Source: Sipunculus nudus
Taxonomy: Eukaryota > Annelida > Sipuncula > Golfingiida > Sipunculidae
Reading direction: 5' to 3'
Assembly (NCBI GenBank): GCA_026874595.1
Contig: CM049309.1
Span: 9,017,076-9,081,075, forward strand
Length of the DNA: 64,000 nt
The notes beneath the pieces were generated by a model. It was not told the origin of the DNA. It ran no database searches and worked only from the letters and a program-made list of their open reading frames with translations. Positions 1 to 63,386 of this stretch are shown piece after piece (the stretch's first letter is position 1; every line of letters starts with the position of its first letter). Position numbers and translations under genes: made by a program.

Positions 1-1647
1 GGTGTAAACTAGGCCTGATGACTACTGCACTTATAGATGCTGGGTGTGTAATCAATCAGAGTTATAACACTCAGGAACCCCCATAAGTCCACTTGTTTGT
101 CAATGATACATGGCCATATTCCACAACCTTCCTATTAAGGTCTAATCATCGTCAAAAATCATGAAAATTACAATTTTCTGAAAAACATCTGGTTTTATAG
201 ATGTTTGCTACATCTATCTTTTCACAAAAACACGTTCCTGGGGTTATATTGTATCAATTAGAAAAATAAGTATTTTAATTCAGATGTCAACCCAACATGG
301 GGTGCAAACAGGACCAACTGTCAGCTCCGCGAGAGTTAGCAGCGTGTAAGTTGCTTATTGGTTTACCATGTGTTCGCGGTATTAGGCAAATGGTTGATTG
401 ACAGGGGTGGGGAAGCCGCGGTCAGTCAGCCGGGAAAGAGCTTATCTTTATTACCGGCACTTACTAATTGGCACTAATTAATACAAACACGTCCCCACTA
501 TACGCCTAACCCAGAAGTAAACTGTACATCGTACTCCTCCAGTCGCCAAATAATGTCTATGTCACTGCCCTAAAATATGTTAGTGTCACCCAATAAGGGT
601 CCTGGCACCAAGAATATACCCAGAAATATGAATTTACCGATTGTTATTTCTGTAATAGTGACCCTGTTATACACTATAACATTTTCTCCCAGGGTCCATC
701 ATTACATCGCCAAAACCATTACCGAATACATTGTTCCTTCTTCTATAATATACTCTATCTTCAAACTGAATGTCATGGGTCGAAGAAAATAGAGTAGAAT
801 GAGCGAAGATAAAATTCGCTATTTGAACGAGAGACAGTCACATACTGCTGATCACAAAGTTCCTGTGTTGTTAGTGGAGGATGTAGATAAACGCCGAGGG
901 TGGTGCAGCAATATGGGACTGCGTTGCACGAATGAATTTTGTGAGAGGAACGCGGCACCAAGTTACACCACCACGTCGCCTGCTAACAAATTTTGCGAAG
1001 TGAACCGCGCCGGAGTCTTAGCTATGAGAGCGATCGGTAAAGGAAGAGCAGCCGCAGCACGATTTAGCGCGTATATGACTAGTGTAAATAAATCTAATGA
1101 GAGAGGGAGATATGTGTGGCTGCTAGCTATGTAGTGTCTCATATATATAATTGTGAGAGGGAGAGACAAGCTGTTAATTGGATTAGGGTATATGGTGGTC
1201 TGAATGAGAGCACAGAGTTAACAGAGTGATCGTTCTTATCAGTCACTTCACACCTGGCGCGGTAGCCCATGACCTGATTACCAATGACCGACCCCTCGGA
1301 CCAGTAAGCTCGGCATACTTTAGTTTGACAGTTCTCCAGTTGTCATGATGCCTAATAAAATCCTTTTTTTTAACATTGATAAACCATTAAATTTTATAAT
1401 TTATATATTGAAACCGATTCTCATCCGAACTTTTAGTGAAAAAATACAACTGTCACTTGTGCTTATATCCCTGTTTTCCACTCAAAACAAAATTTCTCTT
1501 CCCAAACAGTTTTTGGCCGTTTTCTCAAAACAGTAATTCAGGAGACTGAATGGTCTTCAGAGCGATATTTCTCAAAAACCATTGAATACAGAGTCTTCAT
1601 ATTTTGCATATAGGTAAATCAACAAGTATTCTAAAATGCGTTTTTTT
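1..1647. other. Upstream flank or intron, no gene recognised
   Basis: I see no exon with laminin or other family similarity here. The part at 300-450 and 780-1100 is richer in CpG than its surroundings. A 111-codon frame at 799-1134 has no recognisable motif. It may be intron of the laminin gene or the end of a neighbouring locus. Confidence 0.5.
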
Positions 1648-4600
1648 AGCTCAGCTGACTGAAAGTCATCTGAGCTATAGTGATCACTCTTTGTCCGTCG
1701 TCCATCTGTCCGTCTGTCCGTCCGTTAACCAGGCACAAATCGTAACCGCTGAACCTAGAACCTTGTAACTCGGGATTCTGAGAGATCCATGAAAAATCTC
1801 CTTGGAAACCAGAAATTAGGTCTCTGTTACCCATATCCTTCGAGCTATGGGGCCCCAAAGTACCCCCCAGAAAAGTCAAAATTTCACACAAAAACTTCAA
1901 TATCTCATTAACTACTTGACTGATGGTCATGATTTTTGGCATACATATTGATCATGAGATGTTCCATCACTTCCTGCAGACTGGTGGCGCCACCTGTATT
2001 TTTCGTTTTTTACAAATATTTTTCTCTATTTTTGAGACCTTTAAAAATGTGAACATCTGTTAACAAGGCACAAATTGTAAAGCCAAGACCTAGAATCTTA
2101 ATTCTTGATACACTGAGAGGTCCATGAAAAATCTCCTTGGAAACACGAAATTAGGTCTCTGTTACTCATATCCTTCGAGCTATGGGGCCCCAAAGTACCC
2201 CCCAGAATAGTAAAAAATTTCATACAAAAACTTCAATATCTCAATAACTACAACACTGATGGTCATGATTTTTGGCATACATATTGATCATGAGGTGTTT
2301 CATCAGTTCCTGCAGACTGGTGGCGCCACCTGTATTTTTCGTTTTTTTACAATTTTTTCCTCTATTTTTGAGACGTTTAAAGATGCTGTCATCTGTTAAC
2401 GTGGCACAAATCGTAACCGCTGGACCTAGAATCTTCATTCTCGACACACTGAGAAACCTATTTAAAGTCTCCGTGGAAACCATAAATTAGATCTCTGTTA
2501 CCCATATCCTTCGAGCTTTGGGGCCCCAAAGTACCCCCCAGAAAAGTCAAAAACTTCATACAAAAACTTCAATATCTCATTAACTACTTGACTGATGGTC
2601 ATGATTTTTGGCATACGTATTGATCATGAGATGTTCCATCACTTCCTGCAGACTGGTGGCGCCACCTGAATTTTTCGATTTTTTACGAATTTAAAAATGT
2701 GAACAGCTGTTAACAGGGCACAAATCATAAAGACTGGACCTAGAATCTTCATTCTTGACACACTGAGAGGTCCATTAAAAGTCTCCATGGAAACCTGAAA
2801 TAAGGTCTCTGTTACTCCTCTGAGCTATGGGGGGCTCCCAATAACCCCCCAGAATAATGGAAAATTTGATAAAAACAAACTGCAACATCTCAATAACTAC
2901 AACACTGATGGTCATGATTTTTGGCATACATATTGATCAAGAGGTGTTTCATCAGTACCTGCAGACTGGTGGTGCCACCTGTATTTTTTCAAATTTTCAC
3001 AATTTTTTTTTCTCTATTTTTGAGACCTTTCAGGATGTAGTTATCTGTCAACAGGGTACAAATCGTAAGGACTGGACCTAGAATCTTCATTGTTGACACA
3101 CAGGGAGACCCATGATAAGTCTCCATGGACACCTGAAATTAGGTCTCTGTTACCCATATCCTTTGAGCTATGGCACTCCAAAGTATAGCTCAGAATAATG
3201 GAAAATTTGATACAACGGCTGAAGTATCTGAACAACTAATGCAGAGATCACCATAATTGTTTTCATGGATATTGATCATGGAGTGTTTCATCAGTTTCTG
3301 CAGACTGGTGGCACCACCTGTATTTGTTCGGGTTTTTTTACGAATTTTTTCTCTATTTTTGAGACCTTTAAAGTTATGAAGATCTGTTAACAGGGCACAA
3401 TTCATAAAAACTGGACCTAGAATCATCATTCTTGACACACAGGGAAACCCATGAAAAGTCTCAATGTAAACCTGAAATTAGGTCTCTGTTACCCATACTT
3501 TTTTAAGCTGTATGGCTCCAAATTACCCCCCAGAATAATGGAAAATTTGATACAAAAACTGCAGTATCTCAATAACTACAACACTGATGGTCATGATTTT
3601 CGGCATACATATTGATCATGACCTGTTCCATCAGTTTCTGCAGACTGGTTGCACCACCTCTATTTTTTTCAAATTTTTACGATTTTTTTTCTCTTTTTTT
3701 GATACCTTTAAAGATTTGGTTATCTGTCAACAGGGTACAAATCGCAACAACTGGACCTAGAATCTTCATTCTTGTCATGCAAGGAGGCCCATGAAAAGTG
3801 CCTGTGGAAACTTAAAATTAGGTCTCTGTTACCCATATCCTTCAAGCTATAGGACTCCGAAGTATCCCTCAGAATAATGGACAATTTGATACAAAAGCTG
3901 AAGTTTCTGAACAACTAATGGGGAGATCACCATGATTCTTTGCATGGATATTGATGTTTGTAAGTGTTTTTATTAGTTTCTGCAGACTGGTGGAGCCACC
4001 TGTATTTTTGTACCCGCCAAAACGAAGTTTTGTGGATACTATGTTTTTGACCGGGTTCCTCCGCCGTTGCCGGGTTCGTTTCCAGAGAGCTCCTCTGGGA
4101 CTTGATTTTATGAGCTTTCCAAGCTCATATTTAGGGAACCGTTTGACCGATCGGGCCAAAATTTTGCATGTGTATAGATCTAACATAGCTCTTTATCATA
4201 TGCTAAACTGGTGGTGCCACCTGCAACCATTTTTGCACAGCGTTTGTCTGTTTGTCTGCCGTGCGATAATGTCACTCATATCTAGGCAGTGGTTTGACAT
4301 ATCTGCCTAAAATTTTGCAGTTTTATACATCCTGGATAGCTTTCTTGATTTTATGACAGGTGGCGCCACCTTTATTCTAGTTTATGCTGCAGACATCCAA
4401 GCTCATATCTCGGGAACCGTTTGAACGATTGGGCCAAAATTTTGCATATGTATAGATCTCACATAGGTCTTTATCATACACAAAACTGGAGGGGCCAACT
4501 GCAACCATTTTTGCACATTTTGCACAGCGTCTGTTTGTCTGCCGTGGCCTAAAATCACTCATTTCTCTGTAGTGGTTTGACATAACTGCCTAAAATTTTG

Positions 4601-5230
4601 CAGGTTTATACATCCTGGATAGCTTTCTTGATTTTATGACAGGTGGCGCCACCTACATTCTAGTTAACGCTGCACACATCCAAGCTAATATCTCAGGAAC
4701 CATTTGACCGATTGGGCCAAAATTGTGCTTGTGTTTAGATCTCACATAGTTCTTTATCATACACAAAACTGCAACCATTTTTGCACAGCGTCTGTCTGTT
4801 TGTCTGCCGTGGGCTAAAATCACTCATATCCATGTAGTGGTTTGACTTTTCCGCCTACAACTTGGACAGCTTTCTGGATTTGTAGTAGGTTGCACAACCT
4901 ACATTCACATTTAGGCTGCAGACATCCATGCTAATATGCAACATACCTCACTCTGTTTCCCCTTGCCACTCAATCCATGCCTCACTTCACCCGTTCCACT
5001 CTGATTTTGGCAGATACACGTAGTCACTTGTCGGCTACCCGTATTCTAGTTTTTAAAGTTTACACATTTTTTCTCAATTTTTCAGATATATAAATACAGA
5101 CTAAATCTTGGCCTGTTGGTTAATCTGTTTGATGCTTCAGTTGAATGGGTATCTACCATTCTGATGATAAAATTTTTTTTTTGTGAATCTCTTCCCAGTC
5201 AGCTGAGCGTCATGACCCATGGGTCACTTG
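1648..5230 (+). mobile_element. Repeat family 1, copy 1: Helentron-like element with ~337-bp tandem units
   Basis: Starts AGCTCAGCTGACT in a T-run and forms a terminal hairpin (AGCTCAGCTGACT with AAGTCATCTGAGCT). The 3' end has AGTCAGCTGAGC (inverted copy of the 5' terminus) at about 5196, then a GACCCATGGGTC palindrome and ends CACTTG before TT. The interior has a GTCCGTC-rich stretch, then seven diverged units of about 315-341 bp, each with CTGCAGACTGG fused to a GGTGGCGCCACC-type palindrome (about 1983, 2319, 2654, 2969, 3307, 3648, 3989). A family-3 element is nested at 4013-5049. No coding capacity, so non-autonomous. Subterminal inverted repeats plus a 3' hairpin match the known layout of non-autonomous Helentrons; assignment is inference. 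Confidence 0.7.
4013..5049 (+). mobile_element. Repeat family 3, copy 1, nested in family 1
   Basis: Begins CCCGCCAAAACGAAGTTTTG, a hairpin followed by GGATACTATG. It ends in TTTTGGCAGA (inverted copy of the start, 5005-5014), a stem around CGTAG/CTACCCG and CTAG at 5046-5049, followed by T. The interior holds two palindrome types (followed by ctgcaaccattt or by acctacattc) alternating roughly every 130-150 bp. It interrupts a family-1 unit, which resumes with TTTTAAAG after the insertion. Confidence 0.7.
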
Positions 5231-8200
5231 TTCTTTTTCCTATATCGTTTTTAGTGTAGTAGAAATACGTTATTTAAACAAAATAAGTATTGTAAACATC
5301 ACACATTTTTTTTTAAATTTAAAATTCATTATGAAAAAAAGACAATTAATATATAACAAAAAAAATGCCTGGAGATATTTGTATGTAGTTTCAAATGATA
5401 CTATTTCCACCTACATACCCTATGCCAATTTTGAGATATATCCAATTAAAAAAAAATAATTTTAAATCATTTCAAGTTTAAAATTTTCAAAGTGGATACT
5501 GTTTCACTTTTTAATTATATCTCATCTGATAGAGAATATTCTAAGGATTCTAAATATATATACATCACTGTGTCTAATATTATTATTAATATGAATTCTT
5601 AAGCTAAATTAAACCAAGGTTGTTTGACGATGATTAGACCTTAAGCCTGCAGAGTGCTCACCCTGGGTGATATAAACATGTGTTTCATACATACATACAA
5701 ATCCATTTGGAAATTTCAGATTGCAGATGCAGGTGCTTATAAACAAGTAACATAGTCCCGACAAGGTGATTTTATAACATTGAGAAAGAATTGAACATCT
5801 GATTGGTTACCAGTATGGCAGCTGTGTTTTGATACAGGTCTGACAAGTTGAGGTTGTAATAAAATCTCTATAAATCTCCTCTAACTGTGTAATCTTGTCA
5901 GGACTGTCATTCATAATGTTCTGTAATTAGTCGCAATTAAAAACGAGTTTTTCATTCAGGGTCAGGCATATATGGTGTCAGTCTGTCTACTTATTGTGTC
6001 TCTGGTGAGTATATATAGGACACCTGTTCTCTGAGCATTGTGTGGTCTATAGTTGTATCGGCTGGAACTCTATACTTTAACAATGGGACTTCCCAGTTTG
6101 TAAGACTGACTATTCGTACTGTTTAGAACAGATCCCAGCAGCTTCCCAGTGCCTCTAGCCTTTTAGACAAGTAGAATGGTTAATATATCATTATACGTAC
6201 AATGTAACATCTGAAACAGAAGTTTAATACATCATTTTACCAACCTTGGAGGAAAACTTTTTGAGCATTTGTTGATGTTCCATGGTTACCCTCAGCTGAA
6301 GGTCACAAATAACTGATACCCACCCTCTCTCCTTACTGATTTGTTTATCTATGGGTATATATTTGACTCTTGTATGAGCAGTATGTAGGTCTTCATTCAT
6401 TTTGCATTTGCAGTGGATCATGCCTGACCAGTGTGGGATTGACCTGTTATATTACAACTGAAGCTTCTGCACATTTACTCAGGGCATGGTTTGATCTTCT
6501 GTCCAGGGCATAAATTTCTCTGGTTTGACCTATCCCTTTTCTAATTTCTTTCATAACAAATTTGTCACAGACTTTATTGTGTAACTGGGTATCAGTTGAC
6601 TGACTGTGGTTCCAATATTCCTTCGCTATATTGAATAGGATATTCCCACCAGAATTGTGAGAAAAGGATAAAAAATCTGTGTCTCCATTTTCTTTCCCTT
6701 GTTATTTTGTGAAAATGTCAACTCACAGGGAAAATTTCTTTGAAAATTGTTAAAAAACTCCAGGGTTTTATAGATGCTTCTTACCAATCTTAATCATCAT
6801 TATTAAATGACAATTATCAGTAACTATCATTGTTGTGTTTCCTTGGGAGTGTCGATGCAAAAAATTTTTTTAACAAAATTTATTTGTAAAATTGTTAATA
6901 AAAGTACCAAACTCCAGGGTTTTATAGTTGTTACAGGGGAAATTGTAACACATCCCTGTGGCCTTTATATGCTTAATTGGATTTATGATTGGAAATGGAC
7001 CTTCCTTATACTGAGTTGGATCAGTACTAAGTGCTGAGGTGTCAGTGATCAGAATATTATCAACAGTATATAGTGAATGGCACAAATCGGTTCATGTGTG
7101 GACTCCGTGTGGCGAGATCTCTCAGAGCAGTGTTAAGTATCAACAAAGGTGTACAAACACACGGATATGAACTGGCCACAGGTCAATCACACACCAGATG
7201 GCCATCCTCAGGCATCTTTTGTTTGTAGGCCAAGGGTCAAACTTTAAGGTCACATGGCTAGTTGACCTCTGGGCTTAAATGATACATGAACTTACTCAGG
7301 TGTATAACCTTACTCAGTGATTGGCTGACTCGAGTGGAAAAGAGATTTACCTGTTGAAGTCTGTATTGATATCATTTAAATTTGTTTAAACATCTGATAA
7401 ATTTTGGATCACCGCAATTAAAGCCATGCACCCATCGTTATGAGGTATATGGATTCAAATAAGTTTACAGAAGATATCAGAGATTGTTTCTGTTACATAT
7501 ATTTATCATTACTAAAATATTTCACTAAGATTTCATTTTATTATGCATTTTATTTTACTTTGCTTAAAAAAATAATCACAAATTTTAATTTATATATATA
7601 TCCTAGTAAAAAAGATAAAAGTAACATTTTATGTAACTTGATTAAAGAGAACTCCATTGATCATATGACTGTGCAAACTCATTACTGTGCCATCTGGAAA
7701 TCTTAAAATGAATGATTAATATCAAATTTGCTGTCTATCTTTTAACCATAATAAAACTCACCTGTTGACTGACATTTAATATTTAACAAAAGGAAGGTAC
7801 CTATAACTGTATTGTACTGTACCTGGATCCTCTGATGTGTGAGTTCATTAGGGTTTTATTTAAGGGCATCCTAAAACAGGCACAGATTTAAGTATAACCC
7901 GAGGGGGTAAACAATAAGGGTACATTTTTGGAATCTGCTCTTCAGAGAGACCCCTACCAGGGTAACTATGTGCGCTTTGTTTGATACACCTTGTAACTTA
8001 CAGACACTAGGAGAGTTCGTAAAGGTTATCTGCTAACACTCCACGCATTCCTGTAGATCTTGAGTTTAAGCTCACTGATATCAACCTCAGTAGTTGTTGT
8101 GTCAGCTCAGAGCTCCTGAAACTCGCACAAGTTCACCTCTCATCCACTTGTTACCTTAGTTCTAATCAGCTCACCTGAATTGAGTGTAAGGTGTGAGAAC

Positions 8201-8890
8201 TCATGAGGGAACTGTATGTTAATGTGTAAGTTGTCAAAATGCATCGGTGGAATATGTGTGTGCACTTTGGTAGAAGCACGGGAGCTTAACGTATTTGAGT
8301 ATGGCCTTGACTGTGTCCAATTAACTGCATTGCTGATTTTAAAACATTGCTACAAAGAATATAACATCATATTTAACCATTTAAAATTAATTATTGGTAT
8401 AACATTGGCATAAATAATAATCTTATGTTTGATTATCAGGGTCTGAGGTAAAATAAATTAACTATGGCATTAGAGTTTTCATATAGACTGTTTTAAGATA
8501 CTTCAGGTATAATAGATTAAGTTTGATCAATACAGAGTAAAAGGTCTGTAGTCTAAATATTCACTATTCACACCATTGATTTATTTCATATACATAAACA
8601 AGACGAGTACAAGAGTTAAAATTTGCTATATATAGATATACGACAGTGGTTAAACATTCTTTAAATAACATTGAATATTTGATAGAAATCATATTAAGGT
8701 CATTTATATTTAGATGAAGCATGTTTGACATCAGCTTCAGCTAGTACCATTTATATTATGCCTTTGCATGCAATTCTAACATGTTGATGCAAAGTGTTTT
8801 GTGCATACTTGTCATTTCTTTCTCTGCATGGAAAAATAGTCAATTTCCTCATGTGCTAAAATCTGTCCTGATGCTACTAAATGACTTCCA
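5231..8890. other. Non-coding stretch with one dispersed repeat
   Basis: AT-rich sequence. 5365-5660 is related to 35390-35690 (shared atgcctggagata, gagatgta/gagatata, ggattaaa and aaccaaggt segments). A short phrase around actccagggttttatag recurs at 6760 and 6910. No exon recognised. Confidence 0.5.
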
Positions 8891-8904
8891 CACTCCTAAA
8901 AGCA

Positions 8905-9072
8905 AATAAAGGCTTATAATTTTTACCCTTTTTTATTGAAGCTATGTATGAGGTAGACAGTAAAACACAAGAGATCACACAAGTATTGGGCCTGTGAGCT
9001 ACTTATAATTTCCACCCCTGTTTATCTGAGCTATGCATGAGGTACATAGGACAGTAAAACACAAGAGATCAA
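8905..9072 (+). repeat. Tandem duplication of ~84 bp
   Basis: Two adjacent copies share cttataatttt, gagg and acagtaaaacacaagagatca. The second copy has diverged by about 15-20 percent. Confidence 0.75.
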
Positions 9073-9461
9073 GGTGCCATCTTGACTGAAACGTTAAGTG
9101 CTATCATGTTAAGTGTCATACCTGTAGATTAACATTGTAACCTCGCTCTGAATTTCCTCTGGAACCTAAGGTTCAGGTGATTTCTCTTATAGCAATAACT
9201 TTTGGTTACCATATTAGTGTGAGGAAAAACACCAGTGTTTATATGATAGATTCTACTCTCTTTAGGTCCTACAGATTTTTATGTTTAAATTTTGAGATAA
9301 TGTTCTGGACAATTGGTCACACCTCTCAGATAAGACTGATATTTTATAATGATAACTAATGTGTATGGTTAAAAAGGTAATTTCAGAAGTACGTTTTTCT
9401 GTTAGATAATTTAGTTTATGACACAGTAGGCTGACCACAGAAATCATGATGACTGTAGCAA

Positions 9462-9540
9462 CACCTAGAATATGGATAATAATAATACTAACATTAATAC
9501 TGCTATTACTACTACTACTAACAATAATAATAACAACAGG
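9462..9540 (+). repeat. Imperfect TAA/TAC trinucleotide microsatellite
   Basis: Runs of ataataata, actactacta and aataataataa with interruptions. Confidence 0.85.
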
Positions 9541-9727
9541 ACACACTTTATATCAAATCTGACCTTTTTCCTAAAAAAGTAGGTGTAGTTTATTTTAATC
9601 TCTATTTTTTGTCCCCTGTCTCTGTGCAGTGAAAGGTATTTGCCAAAGTCTAGTCCATCTATATATCTATGTGGGTCAGTCATGTGTTATAGTTTCATGT
9701 AACAAAATACTTATTCCAGAGCACAAT

Positions 9728-9742
9728 GGGGGGGGGGGGGGG
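9728..9742 (+). repeat. G15 homopolymer
   Basis: Fifteen consecutive G, followed by tgtagagggcatag, which resembles the reverse complement of the sequence next to the C-run at 47654. Confidence 0.9.
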
Positions 9743-10155
9743 TGTAGAGGGCATAGTTACCCTGTCTTTGGAGAGCACTCCTGGTTTTAAACTTTTATAG
9801 GGGCATCATTGCAGATTTTTACAATTCTTTCTTTATACCATGACTAGCTAGCTTAAAAAATATTTTTGGATTCACACCTTTCTGTTAAAGATCAGCATTT
9901 AGACTTAAATTAGAGTTTTATTTGAAGTAATTTGAAGTCTTGATTATACAAAATTATGTTTTAATCAATAAATCCCTTCTTTTGAAAATCAATGGTATAT
10001 GAAACACTTGAGGTTGAATGCAAAAATTAAAATTTTCACAATTCGCATTTTGGAACTTAATTAATTCAGTTAACTATGGTAAATAAATGAATGAAGGGCT
10101 GCTGTTATTGAATGTAATATTATTTTAGGAGTGATAGCAAAGTGGCTGACATGAA

Positions 10156-10305
10156 GATTTCATGTCAGTTTCTATCAGTATGTAGATTTCATGTCAGTTT
10201 CTAGCAATATGTAGATTTCATGTCAGTTTCTAGCAGTATGTAGATTTCATGTCAGTTTCTAGAAATATGTAGATTTCATGTTAGTTTCTCTCAATATGTA
10301 GATTT
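10156..10305 (+). repeat. 29-bp minisatellite, five units
   Basis: Unit gatttcatgtcagtttctag followed by cagtatgta, with one or two changes per unit. There are no unique spacers between units, so it is a minisatellite. Confidence 0.9.
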
Positions 10306-11183
10306 AACTGCTAGCGACATCTGTTGGTAAGATATGTTACTGCCTATATGAGGGTACTTCTTTTAATCCATATTATACCTTTTTAATCCACAATATATAA
10401 TCCATGTGTGTAGTGCTCATAAAAAAAGTTTATTTATCTGGAATAAGAAGAGGAAGGACCTTTTCAATGATATTATTTTTCAAATCCAGGTTTTTTTTTT
10501 TTTGCGGGATGTGGGGGAATATGACATGGTTCAAATTATACTTACTTATATCAGTGAATATCATTCACCTTGTATTACAGGTAAGTGTGATTGCATCAAT
10601 GATTCCTTTATAAAAAAAAGGAAGTACAGATCTCCAACTTATTCACAGGCCCTCATGTATACAATTACAGTATTTTTCAGCATAGTAGTATTGTTGTATT
10701 CATTTGCAGGATCTAGGAAGGTGCGATATTGTTGTAGGATCCCAGGGAGTCTGAAGCCCTCACTGTGTGATAGTACTTCCTTTATGAATGAATGAGTAGA
10801 GGAAGACCCCAGGTCAGGGCCTGTGTGCTGTAAAACTTTGATTCTTTGATGTCCCTGACTCCATCATAATTTCATATTCATGCACTACATCATTAATGCC
10901 ATTTTGAATCGACTACTGTGAGCTGAGTGGAAGGATTTGGAAATGTGTTTTGTTGTTCAGTTCCTGTGAGAGTCTGAAGTAAGGTTTTCTTGTTGATATC
11001 ATAGCATGTTAATAACTTATTTCTAATTCTTTCTTTCTGAAAACTTTTTTTTAATTTGTTTCCAAAAACTGTTACTGTTTGAATAATTCTATAAAAAAAT
11101 ACAAAAATAAATAAATTAATTTAAAATAATACTTGTTGAAACAAGATGTTTTTGCTGTAACAGAGGGTGTTTGGCTATAACAC

Positions 11184-12718
11184 AGAGAGTATCAGTAATA
11201 GAAATGCACAAGTGTTCATAATTGAGAGGTATCAGTTCTAGGAATGCACAAGTGTTCATAATTGAGAGATATCAGAAGTAGAAATGCACCAGTGTTCATA
11301 ATAAGGAGGTATCAGTTCTAGGAATGCACCAGTGTTCATAATTGAGAGGTATCAGTTCTAGGAATGCACCAGTGTTCATAATTGAGAGATATCAGAGGTA
11401 GAAATGCACCAGTGTTCATAATAAGGAGATATCAGGAATAGAAATGCACCAGTTTTTATAATTGAGGTATCAGTACTAGAAATGCACCAGTGTTCATAAT
11501 TAAGAGATATCAGAAATAGAAATTCCCCACTGTTCATTATAAGGAGGTATCAGTAATAATAATGTACCAGTGTTTATAAGAGAGGTGTCAGTACTAGAAA
11601 TGCATCAGTTTTCATAATTGATTGGTATCAGGAATAGAAATTCACAACTGTTCATAATAAGGAGGTATCAGTGATAGAAATGTATCAGGGTTTATAATAG
11701 AGATATCAGTTCTAGAAATGCACCAGTTTTCATAATTGAGAGATATTAGAAATAGAAATGCACCAGTGTTCATAATAAGGAGGTATCAGTCATAGAAATG
11801 TACCAGTGTTTATAATAGAGAGATATCAGAAATAGAAATGCACCAGTGTTCATAATTAGGAGGTATCAGTAATAGAAATGTACCAGTGATTATTATAGAG
11901 GTATCAGTTCAAGAAATGCACCATTGTTCATAATTGAGAGATATCAGAAATAGAAATGCACCAGTGTTCATAATAGAGAGGTATCAGTACTAGAAATGCA
12001 TCAGTTTTCATAATAGAGAGGTATCAGTTAGAGAAATGAACCAATGTTCATTATAGAGAGTTATCGGTAAAATAAATGTACCAATGTTCATAATAGAGAG
12101 GTATCTGTAATAGAAATGCACCAATGTTAACAATAGAGAGGTATAAGTAATAAAAAATGCACAAGTGTTCAAAATAAGGAGGTATCAGTAATAGAAATGC
12201 ACCAGTGTTCACAATAGAGAGGTTTAAGTAATAAAATGCACAAGTGTTCATTATAAGGAGATATCAGAAATAGAAATATGCCAGTGTTCATAATAGAGAG
12301 GTATCAGTAATAGGAATGTGTCAGTGTTCATAATAAAGAGGTATCCATGATAGAAATGGACCAGTGTTCTTAATAAAGAGGTAACAGTAACAGAAATGCC
12401 TCAGTGTTAGTTATAGAGAGGTATCATTGAGAGAAATTCATCAGTGTCCATAAGAGGCAGGTCTCAATAAAAGAATGTGCCAGTGTTCATAATTGGGAAG
12501 TAACAGTAAAAGAAATGCACCAGTGACCCAATAGAGAGGTTTCAATAATAGAAATGCAGCAGTGTTCATAATAGAGAGTTATCAGTAATAAAAATGCCCC
12601 AGTGTTCATTACTGATAGTTGTCAGTTATAGAAATGCACAAGTGTCCATAAGAGGGGGTGTCATCAATAGAAAGGCTCCAGTGTTCATAATAGTGACATG
12701 TCAGTAATAGAAATGTGT
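11184..12718 (+). repeat. ~41-bp minisatellite, about 37 diverged units
   Basis: Each unit reads approximately gtatcagtaatagaaatgca plus ccagtgttcataatagagag. Variants ending ttgagag and taaggag alternate in the first third, suggesting a two-unit higher-order period. It ends about 110 bp before laminin exon 1. Minus-strand open frames inside (for example 12051-12251) are repeat shadows. Confidence 0.9.
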
Positions 12719-12827
12719 TAAAATTGATATTGTTTTAACATAGAATATTTCAGTTCTGTCCTTTATAATCTTAAATGGTATGTGAAATGCAAATGTGCCT
12801 CTAAACTGAGTGTGTGCTCTCTTTCAG

Positions 12828-63386
<50,559 letters not shown>

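Noticed and set aside
799-1134. 111-codon open frame as a possible first exon or gene
   Set aside because: No signal peptide, no LN-like or other family motif, no convincing splice context.
7440-7706. 88-codon frame at 7440
   Set aside because: AT-rich low-complexity composition with no motif and no splice logic.
11184-12718. Regular 41-bp repeats resembling a CRISPR array
   Set aside because: Units are contiguous and diverged with no unique spacers, in an animal intron; it is a minisatellite. The same applies to 10156-10305.
1-12827. Search for the missing 5' laminin exons (LN start, signal peptide)
   Set aside because: No stretch with the expected cysteine/tryptophan LN motifs and splice borders was found, so I assume they are upstream of the window. 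A homology search could still find a short exon here.
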